The notes under the pieces were generated by a model. That model was not told the DNA's origin. It saw nothing but the letters and a program-made list of their open reading frames with translations, and ran no database searches. Shown piece by piece: positions 1 through 4,614 of a DNA stretch of 5,558 bases; the stretch's first letter is position 1, and each line of letters starts with the position of its first letter. Source of the DNA: Geodermatophilaceae bacterium (GTDB lineage: Bacteria > Actinomycetota > Actinomycetes > Mycobacteriales > Geodermatophilaceae); assembly GCA_013812385.1 (NCBI GenBank), contig JACCTM010000241.1:1-5558 (forward strand), written 5' to 3'. The position numbers and the translations under genes were made by a program.

Positions 1-524
1 TCCGGCCGGACTCCTCGCTGGAGTCGCTGGCCAAGCTCAAGCCGGCGTTCTCACCCGACGGCCCGGCGACGGCCGGGAACTCCTCGCCGATCAACGACGG
101 AGCGATCGCCACGCTGGTCGGCCCGGCCGCTGTCGGTGACGAATTGGGGTTGGAGCCGATCGGCCGGATCGTCGCCTCCTGCACCGTCGGTCGGGATCCG
201 CAGGAGTTCTCGATCGCGCCGGTCTGGGCGATCGAGAAGCTGCTGACTCGTACCGGGAAGTCCTTCGACGACATCGCCGTGTGGGAGATCAACGAAGCCT
301 TTGCCGCGATGGTGCTCTCGGTGCTGCATGACCTGCCGGCCATCGACCCGGAGAGCGTCAATGTGCACGGTGGCGCGATCGCCATGGGTCATCCGCTGGG
401 TGCCTCCGCCCCCCGGGTGATCGTGGATGCCTGCCGGGAGTTGCGCCGCCGAGGTGGCGGGCTGGCCGTGGCGGCGGCCTGTATCGGCGTCGGCCAAGGG
501 ACCGCTGTCCTCCTCGAGGTCTAG
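1..524 (+). CDS. Thiolase / acetyl-CoA C-acyltransferase, C-terminal part
   Basis: The gene is open at the left edge; the reading frame starts at base 3 and ends with TAG at 522-524, giving about 173 residues. Thiolases condense or cleave acyl-CoA with free CoA in the cytoplasm, in beta-oxidation or ketoacyl-CoA cleavage. Visible family signatures, in order, are an N-S-S-P-I-N-D-G-A segment near 81-105, the NEAFAA motif near 291-308, the NVHGGAIAMGHPLGAS box with the catalytic His, and a C-terminal ACIGVGQGTAV with the second active-site Cys. The first nucleophilic Cys lies upstream of the window. Two small departures from consensus are SAPR where most members have SG-x-R after the GHP box, and CIGVGQG where a glycine-richer CGGGxG is more usual; both look tolerable. 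The family is secure, but whether it is degradative or biosynthetic cannot be decided. It converges on the endonuclease gene and is not part of the minus-strand operon. Confidence 0.93.
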   Translation, partial: RPDSSLESLAKLKPAFSPDGPATAGNSSPINDGAIATLVGPAAVGDELGLEPIGRIVASCTVGRDPQEFSIAPVWAIEKLLTRTGKSFDDIAVWEINEAFAAMVLSVLHDLPAIDPESVNVHGGAIAMGHPLGASAPRVIVDACRELRRRGGGLAVAAACIGVGQGTAVLLEV

Positions 525-539
525 CTTCAGCCCGGACCC

Positions 540-604
540 AAGTTGATCATGGGCAAACGGCTATTTCTCGTCGAGGAAATGCCCGATTTGCCGATGATCA
601 ACTT
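540..604. repeat. Left 65-bp hairpin unit (inverted repeat)
   Basis: The left arm AAGTTGATCATGGGCAAA (540-557) pairs with TTTGCCGATGATCAACTT (587-604) at 17 of 18 positions; the exception is a G opposite G at 551/593. The loop is 29 nt and contains a smaller imperfect palindrome (563-580, ATTTC...GAAAT). It sits between the convergent 3' ends of the thiolase and the endonuclease gene, so it could act as a two-way transcript end. There is no T-run, so it is not a classical intrinsic terminator. The same arm recurs at 1610-1675. Confidence 0.9.
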
Positions 605-621
605 GCTGTAGGCACCACGGG

Positions 622-1524
622 TCAGACACGCGGTGGAGGGCGCCATCCGCGGCTCAGCAACGCCTGCCGTACCCGCTGGATCATGACCTGTGGTCGACGA
701 AGATGCTCGCGGCCGAACCGAATGACCAGCCAACCCTGCGCGGCCATCCGCGAATAGCGCTCCACGTCTCGATCGAACTGTTCCCCGGCGCCATGTTGTC
801 GGCCTTCATACTCCACGAGAACCCGCCACTCCTCGTAGCCCAGATCCGCGTGTGCCACGACCCGGCCGTGCTCATCCGAGATCGGCAACTGCGGGGTCAC
901 GGGAGGAAGATCGTGACTGTTCAGCCAGTACCGAACAACGCTCTCCGGTGCGGATTGGGCCCGTGCATCGAGCCGAGGAAGGCAGTCGCGGGCCCGAGCT
1001 ACGCCACGTCGACCGGCGGCTGCCACGACTCGACGAGAGAGGGCATCAGCATCGGTCAGACCAAGCCGAAGAGCGGCGTCCCCCACTGCAACCAGTTCAG
1101 CAGGGGTGAGGTACTCGGCTAGGTCGACGTACAGGCGAGCGCCGGACGTGACGCGGACTCCGTCAATTTCGTCGATGTCCTCGGGGAGCAGGGCACGACC
1201 ATGCACGACCAATTCTCGGCGTTGTGGGAGCACGATCCGCGGCGCCAAGACGACGTGGATCGACGGACAGTTGCGGCTCGGCACGCCGAGAAGCGCGGCA
1301 GCCGTCCAGTGGCTGAACGCTGCGTCGGATGGCAGCACGCACGCAAGCGTCCGACACCGGCGATCCACCTGATCCGGAAGCGCATCGACCAGATAGAGAC
1401 CGTGCGAGATCCGGGTCCGTGGCGGCGCACCCGAACGGGGTCTGCCTACTGGACGTACCGGTGCGGGGACGATGCGCTTCGGGTCACCGATGAGGCTGAG
1501 CTGCTGCGTTCGGTTACGTACCAT
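622..1524 (-). CDS. DUF559 / VSR-like endonuclease-fold protein, AbiEi-like N-terminus
   Basis: The product is 300 residues. The N-terminal half (about 38-135) resembles the AbiEi-like region common in actinobacterial proteins of this type: an RISHGLYLV strand, then a CVLP...AAFSHWTAAALLG segment. Residues about 190-295 look like a DUF559/VSR-type PD-(D/E)XK nuclease domain. It has E194 (PESVVRYW), D227 (AHADLGY), E238 and E240 (VEYEGRQH), H244, then a DRDVERYSRMAAQGW helix and a VIRFGREHL strand. All expected acidic residues are present, so it may be active. Relatives are often annotated as DUF559 or type IV toxin-antitoxin AbiEi family proteins, but the actual substrate is unknown. I chose the ATG at 1522-1524; the frame stays open to a TTG at 1624-1626, but that codon lies inside the hairpin arm. 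The ribosome site before 1524 is weak. No partner toxin gene is next to it, which argues against a complete AbiE system. Confidence 0.8.
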   Translation of the reverse strand: MVRNRTQQLSLIGDPKRIVPAPVRPVGRPRSGAPPRTRISHGLYLVDALPDQVDRRCRTLACVLPSDAAFSHWTAAALLGVPSRNCPSIHVVLAPRIVLPQRRELVVHGRALLPEDIDEIDGVRVTSGARLYVDLAEYLTPAELVAVGDAALRLGLTDADALSRRVVAAAGRRGVARARDCLPRLDARAQSAPESVVRYWLNSHDLPPVTPQLPISDEHGRVVAHADLGYEEWRVLVEYEGRQHGAGEQFDRDVERYSRMAAQGWLVIRFGREHLRRPQVMIQRVRQALLSRGWRPPPRV

Positions 1525-1572
1525 CCGCCGACCGTCTCGCGGGCTTCCCCGAAGGACGCCACGATCGGGCGC

Positions 1573-1600
1573 CCTGTGGATGCCCGAATAGGCCTGTGGA
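1573..1600 (-). promoter_or_regulatory. Paired 8-bp direct repeats upstream of endonuclease gene
   Basis: TCCACAGG occurs twice on the minus strand (1600-1593 and 1580-1573), start to start 20 bp apart, about two helical turns. The pair lies roughly 50 to 75 bp before the chosen start of the endonuclease gene, between that start and the right hairpin. The spacing suits a dimeric regulator on one face of DNA, possibly the protein's own N-terminal region. This is inference from position and spacing only; chance is possible with 8-bp repeats. Confidence 0.25.
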
Positions 1601-1609
1601 AGACGAACT

Positions 1610-1675
1610 GAGTTGATCATCGGCAAAGCCGGGTATTGCGGGAAGAGAAAGGCTCCGTTTGCCGATGATCAACTC
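1610..1675. repeat. Right 66-bp hairpin unit (perfect inverted repeat)
   Basis: GAGTTGATCATCGGCAAA (1610-1627) and TTTGCCGATGATCAACTC (1658-1675) are perfect 18-nt inverted repeats around a 30-nt loop. The unit starts 7 bp beyond the stop codon of the DUF6158-like gene, so it could protect or end the 3' end of that operon's transcript; no T-run follows. It also lies upstream of the endonuclease gene. The arm contains TGATCA, itself a palindrome. Apart from one base and the outermost position, it is the same arm as in the 540-604 unit. Confidence 0.92.
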
Positions 1676-1682
1676 GGCGGGC

Positions 1683-2147
1683 TCAACGTTCGGTGGCGAG
1701 CCAGCTTCGGCCGGCCTCGGTCAGGACGCGGTAGTCGCCGTGAGTGGCCAGTAGCGGCGGGTCCTGGCGATGCAGGGCGGCGACCCGCTCGGGCCGGAGC
1801 CCCAGTTCGCGCGCGGCATGATGGGCCTCCAGCTTGTGCATCTGAGCGTCCGGCGTCGCTGCGATGCGGGCCAGGTAGTCCCGCTCGTCTCCGGGGACTC
1901 CCCCACCCTCGTTGCCCTGCCAGGTGCGCTTGGGATGCCGGCGGATGTACTCCTGCTCGAGTTCGAGCATCCGCTCGGTGTGCGTCTTGAACTGCTCCGC
2001 GGTGCCGTGCAGGAACACCCAACTGCGGGTCTCGTGCGCGTGCGTGCCCTGGCGCTCGAGATCCTCATCGGACAACTCCGATGCGGGTACCCCGAGACCC
2101 GGTGGAGTGCCTTGGGCTCCCACGCCGTCAGCTGTGCTGCTGGTCAT
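1683..2147 (-). CDS. DUF6158-like small protein of unknown function
   Basis: The product is 154 residues, soluble and highly charged, with no signal peptide or membrane segment. Residues about 19-75 (GVPASELSDEDLER...HETRSWVFLHG...HTERMLELEQEYIRRHPKR) match my memory of the actinobacterial DUF6158 pattern: an ELSDEDL start, a HETR/HG middle and a long LELEQEYIRRHP helix. The remainder (about 85-154) is an extra C-terminal region with an AQMHKLEAHHAARELGL helix and a final GDYRVLTEAGRSWLA stretch, which looks like the end of a small helical or winged domain. Function is unknown. Its ATG (2145-2147) overlaps the TGA of the amidohydrolase gene in ATGA, and AGGAGAG lies just before it inside the amidohydrolase's last codons. 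Translation is therefore probably coupled, suggesting a role linked to that enzyme or simple operon packing. The family assignment is from recall, not a search. Confidence 0.72.
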   Translation of the reverse strand: MTSSTADGVGAQGTPPGLGVPASELSDEDLERQGTHAHETRSWVFLHGTAEQFKTHTERMLELEQEYIRRHPKRTWQGNEGGGVPGDERDYLARIAATPDAQMHKLEAHHAARELGLRPERVAALHRQDPPLLATHGDYRVLTEAGRSWLATER

Positions 2148-3052
2148 CGTCTCTCCTCACCTCGCGGAACGGGAATCTCGCCCAGGTTGTAGACGCGTTG
2201 CGCGTTGCCGCTGAGTACACCGGCGAGCACGTCATCGGGCAACCCGAGCTTTGCCACGGCGTCGATGTTCTTGGCGATCCCCGGCATCGACGGCCAGTCC
2301 GTCGCGAAGATCCACTTGCGGGCCAGGCGGGCGAGATCGAATTTCGCGTAGTACTCCGGCAACCGTCGCGGCGGCAGCCCGGCCAATTCGATCCAAACGT
2401 TGGGATAGGTCAGCGCCAGAAAGGCCGCGGCGTCGTACCACCAGCCCCTGCCGCCGTGCGCCAGCACCAGTGTCAGGTCCGGAAAGTCACGCAGTACGTC
2501 GTCGAGATAGACCGGGTCACCGTACTTGTTCTGCGCCCCAGGGAAATTCGATGTTCCACAGTGGACGATCAACGGGATGCCGCGGGACTCGCACACGGAA
2601 TAGGCCGGATAGAACGCCTTGTCATCCACGGGAGACCCGATGTGCACCGGATGAACCTTCAGCGCGATCGCGCCCAGGTCGAGCTGACGCTCCAGTTCAG
2701 CGACCACCGGGTAGTGCAGATGCGGATTGAGATTGGCCACCAACCTGAACCGCTCGGGGGCGTGCTCCAGGACTGGGAGCAGGTCCTCGACGGTCTGCAT
2801 GCCGGTGACCCTCGGGCTGTACTCGGCGAACAGCAGTGACATGTCCACCCCCTGCGAGGCGAACAGTCCGGTGATCGCGGCGGGGTCCACCTTGCCGTCG
2901 GGATCCATGATGGCGTCCCAATCGGCGGCCGGATCGCTGTTCTGCAGCCACAGCGGCCACGACATCTTCAGGCTCGAGCGGGTGGCCAGGTGAACGTGCG
3001 CATCGACAACAGGCACGTTCCCGTACGACGGAATCGTGTACAGCGTGGTCAC
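2144..3052 (-). CDS. Amidohydrolase-2 family metal-dependent enzyme
   Basis: The product is 302 residues from the GTG at 3050-3052, or 299 from a CTG at 3041-3043. It has the TIM-barrel amidohydrolase-2 pattern: a metal-binding DAHVH near the N-terminus (H19, H21), KVHP (K132, H134), IVHCG (H164), VLAHGG (H199) and FATDWP (D252). Family members known from aromatic breakdown include ACMSD-type and gamma-resorcylate-type decarboxylases, LigJ-type hydratase and 2-pyrone-4,6-dicarboxylate lactonase; the sequence alone does not choose between them. It should be a cytoplasmic, divalent-metal enzyme. It follows the ferredoxin gene by 45 bp and overlaps the DUF6158-like gene, so it belongs to the operon that starts with the aryl-CoA ligase. 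A role on a carboxylated ring or ring-cleavage intermediate is inferred. The start is uncertain because the GTG lies inside a perfect ribosome-binding sequence. Confidence 0.9.
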   Translation of the reverse strand: MTTLYTIPSYGNVPVVDAHVHLATRSSLKMSWPLWLQNSDPAADWDAIMDPDGKVDPAAITGLFASQGVDMSLLFAEYSPRVTGMQTVEDLLPVLEHAPERFRLVANLNPHLHYPVVAELERQLDLGAIALKVHPVHIGSPVDDKAFYPAYSVCESRGIPLIVHCGTSNFPGAQNKYGDPVYLDDVLRDFPDLTLVLAHGGRGWWYDAAAFLALTYPNVWIELAGLPPRRLPEYYAKFDLARLARKWIFATDWPSMPGIAKNIDAVAKLGLPDDVLAGVLSGNAQRVYNLGEIPVPRGEERR

Positions 3053-3057
3053 CTCCT
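3049..3057 (-). promoter_or_regulatory. Perfect Shine-Dalgarno AGGAGGTGA at amidohydrolase start
   Basis: The minus strand reads AGGAGGTGA at 3057-3049, a 9-nt full complement of the 16S rRNA 3' end. The only in-frame GTG upstream of the conserved region (3052-3050) is part of this site, so it could not be used with that pairing. The next candidate at proper distance is CTG at 3043-3041, 8 nt after GGAGG. This decides between a 302- and a 299-residue product. Confidence 0.75.
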
Positions 3058-3097
3058 GGGCTGGGCGGAGCCTGCTTTCGGCGTACGAGCGGCGTGA

Positions 3098-3439
3098 TCA
3101 GTCCTGAGGCGGGTGCCCGGCGACCAGTTCGGTGTCCAGGCCGACCGGGCCGAGCAGGGTGGCACCGCCCGGTGTCCCGATCGGCTCGTCGCGGCCCGGC
3201 AGCGGCTCGGCGAAGAACCGTTCGTTGTCGGCGATGAAAGCTTCGTGCTCCGGTGCCACCCGGCGGTCCACCGAGATCGCCTCGACCGGGCAGACCGGCT
3301 CACAGGCGCCGCAGTCGATGCACTCCCGGGGCTGGATGTAGAGCTTTCGAGCCCCCTCATAGATGCAGTCGACGGGACACTCCTCCATGCAGGACTTGTC
3401 CATCACGTCGATGCATGGCTCGGCGATGACGTAGGGCAT
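3098..3439 (-). CDS. fdxA: 7Fe (3Fe-4S / 4Fe-4S) ferredoxin, FdxA type
   Basis: The product is 113 residues and carries electrons in the cytoplasm. The cysteine pattern is complete: C9-x7-C17-x3-C21-P, then C40-x2-C43-x2-C46-x3-C50-P. In known 7Fe ferredoxins the first two and the last Cys hold the 3Fe-4S cluster and the other four the 4Fe-4S cluster. An extra Cys25 in PVDCIYEG is usual for the FdxA group. After the second cluster box comes a long extension ending FFAEPLPGRDEPIG...GPVGLDTELVAG, as in mycobacterial FdxA. I chose the ATG at 3437-3439: GGAAGG lies 6 nt before it, and the open frame further upstream to 3517 adds residues without family resemblance. It sits 43 bp after the ferredoxin-NADP reductase gene and 45 bp before the amidohydrolase, so the reductase is its likely electron donor. 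The final acceptor is not in the window. Confidence 0.95.
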   Translation of the reverse strand: MPYVIAEPCIDVMDKSCMEECPVDCIYEGARKLYIQPRECIDCGACEPVCPVEAISVDRRVAPEHEAFIADNERFFAEPLPGRDEPIGTPGGATLLGPVGLDTELVAGHPPQD

Positions 3440-3482
3440 CGGGGTCCTTCCGGTCGGGCTGATCGAGTCTCGGGGCTGTGGC

Positions 3483-4604
3483 TCAGACTGCGGGTACCGA
3501 CGGCCGGCTCTGTACAACCGCCTGCGGTGTCGCCGATTCCGGGGTCGAGGTCGAGCTCGGAGTCGGTGTCGAGCTCGGAGTCGGTGTCGGGGGCGGGATG
3601 TCGCTGGAGTGACCGGGAAAGACCGAGAGGGACGGGTTCATGTGGTGGGCAGCGTTGCAGACGGCGGTGGCGATCTCCCCGAAGCCCACCGAGATCAGCC
3701 GTACCTTGCCGTCGTACTCGGTGATGTCACCGGCCGCATAGACGCCCGGTTGGGCGGTGCGCATCGCCGAGTCGACGGGGATGTGCCGGTGGTGCTGAAT
3801 GTCCAGTCCCCACTCCAGGAGCGGGCCGAGGTTTGCGGTGAAGCCCAGGGCGGCGATGATCCGTTGGCAGGCCAGGACCAGCGGCTCGTCCTGTCCGGCG
3901 ACGGCGATGTCGACACCCTCCACGACGTCGGCGCCGAGAATCTCGCGGACCTGCGCATTGGTGACGATCTGGACGGTGCTGTCACGAACCAGAGCGACGC
4001 TGTGCTCGTGAGCCCGGAACTTGTCTCGCCGATGAATCAGATAGACCATGCGCGCCAACGGCTCCAATGCCAGCGCCCAGTCGAAAGCCGAGTCGCCTCC
4101 ACCGACGATCACCACGTCCTGGCCGGCGTACGGCCTCAGATCGGGGACGAAGTAGGACAACCCCTTGTTCTCGTACGACGAACCGTTGGGCAACGGGCGT
4201 GGCGTGAAGGTTCCGATCCCGCTGGAAACGATCACCGACTTGGCATGGACCACCCTCCCGGAGGTGGCGGTCACGACCAGCGTGTCCGGTCGGTCATCGG
4301 CACCAGGCAGGCGTTCCAATGTGTCGGCCTGCTCCCCCAGCAGATAGACCGGGGCGAACGGAGCAGCTTGGGCCACCAGGTTGGCCACCAGGTCCCGGCC
4401 CTTGATCGCTGGGAAGCCACCGACGTCGAAGATCTGCTTCTCCGGGTACATCGCCGTCACCTGCCCGCCGGCCTCGGGCAGCGAGTCGATCAGGGCCACC
4501 TTCAGGCCCCGAAAGCCGGCGTAATAGGCGCCGTAGAGCCCCACCGGTCCAGCACCGACGATCAGGATGTCAACGACAACCGCGTCTAAAACCGGCGAGG
4601 TCAT
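3483..4604 (-). CDS. Ferredoxin-NADP reductase, thioredoxin-reductase-like (type 2)
   Basis: The product is 373 residues and passes electrons from NADPH to ferredoxin through FAD (EC 1.18.1.2 expected). The FAD site is DILIVGAGPVGLYGAYYAG (G17, G19, G22). The NADPH site is VIVGGGDSAFDWAL (168-173) with HRRDKFR (191-197) for the 2'-phosphate, and the second FAD motif is YAAGDI (D293), followed by the long GKVRLISVGFGEIATA helix. The CxxC redox pair of thioredoxin reductase is absent, which separates this group from true TrxR. The core ends near residue 333; a Pro/Thr/Ser-rich tail of about 40 residues follows, partly made by an 18-bp duplication, which is unusual. I chose the ATG at 4602-4604, with GAGAG 6 nt upstream; a TTG at 4625 would overlap the ligase gene. 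It begins 10 bp after the ligase stop and precedes the ferredoxin gene, its probable partner. Confidence 0.93.
   Translation of the reverse strand: MTSPVLDAVVVDILIVGAGPVGLYGAYYAGFRGLKVALIDSLPEAGGQVTAMYPEKQIFDVGGFPAIKGRDLVANLVAQAAPFAPVYLLGEQADTLERLPGADDRPDTLVVTATSGRVVHAKSVIVSSGIGTFTPRPLPNGSSYENKGLSYFVPDLRPYAGQDVVIVGGGDSAFDWALALEPLARMVYLIHRRDKFRAHEHSVALVRDSTVQIVTNAQVREILGADVVEGVDIAVAGQDEPLVLACQRIIAALGFTANLGPLLEWGLDIQHHRHIPVDSAMRTAQPGVYAAGDITEYDGKVRLISVGFGEIATAVCNAAHHMNPSLSVFPGHSSDIPPPTPTPSSTPTPSSTSTPESATPQAVVQSRPSVPAV
3550..3585 (-). repeat. 18-bp exact tandem duplication in reductase tail
   Basis: GTCGAGCTCGGAGTCGGT (as + strand) occurs twice in a row at 3550-3567 and 3568-3585, with a partial copy on each side (GTCGAG at 3544, GTCGG at 3586). 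In the reductase frame it encodes a repeated six-residue TPTPSS unit, then a weaker TSTPES third unit. The copies are identical at DNA level, so the expansion is recent or still variable. The length keeps the frame. Confidence 0.95.
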
Positions 4605-4614
4605 GCCGCGGCTC

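Larger units (their letters stand above)
540..1675 (-). mobile_element. Putative hairpin-bounded endonuclease cassette
   Basis: Two hairpin units (540-604 and 1610-1675) enclose a single gene. Reading the right unit on the minus strand, its first 21 nt match the first 21 nt of the left unit at 19 positions. The last 18 nt match at 17 positions. The loops share TTTCTC and AAT-x-CCCG blocks with a small indel. The segment therefore has imperfect terminal inverted repeats of about 65 bp. No transposase is present and no target-site duplication is visible (CCC before 540, GGC after 1675). The right end lies only 7 bp beyond the stop of the neighbouring gene, compatible with a compact insertion. 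Calling it mobile is inference; the repeat structure itself is seen directly. Confidence 0.4.

Noticed and set aside
703..1122. Plus-strand open frame inside the endonuclease gene
   Set aside because: It overlaps the conserved nuclease domain in antisense and has no family resemblance.
622..1524. Complete AbiE toxin-antitoxin system
   Set aside because: Only an AbiEi-like N-terminal region fused to a nuclease-type domain is present; no AbiEii nucleotidyltransferase gene adjoins it.
1570..1602. TCCACA copies as DnaA boxes or an origin
   Set aside because: Each differs from TTATCCACA at two positions, there are only two, and no origin-type genes or AT-rich stretch are nearby.
530..1685. Target-site duplication around the hairpin cassette
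   Set aside because: Bases just outside 540 and 1675 do not match, so insertion by a classical transposase is not supported.
2081..2839. Plus-strand open frame of 252 codons
   Set aside because: It is antisense to the amidohydrolase with clear metal-binding motifs; its protein has no recognisable features.
3440..3517. Longer N-terminus for the ferredoxin
   Set aside because: The upstream residues do not resemble any ferredoxin, while ATG at 3439 has a good ribosome site and gives the standard MPYVIAEPC start.
3609..4589. Long plus-strand open frame of 326 codons
   Set aside because: It lies antisense to the ferredoxin reductase, whose FAD and NADPH motifs are intact; the translation shows no family motif and reflects GC-rich third-position bias.
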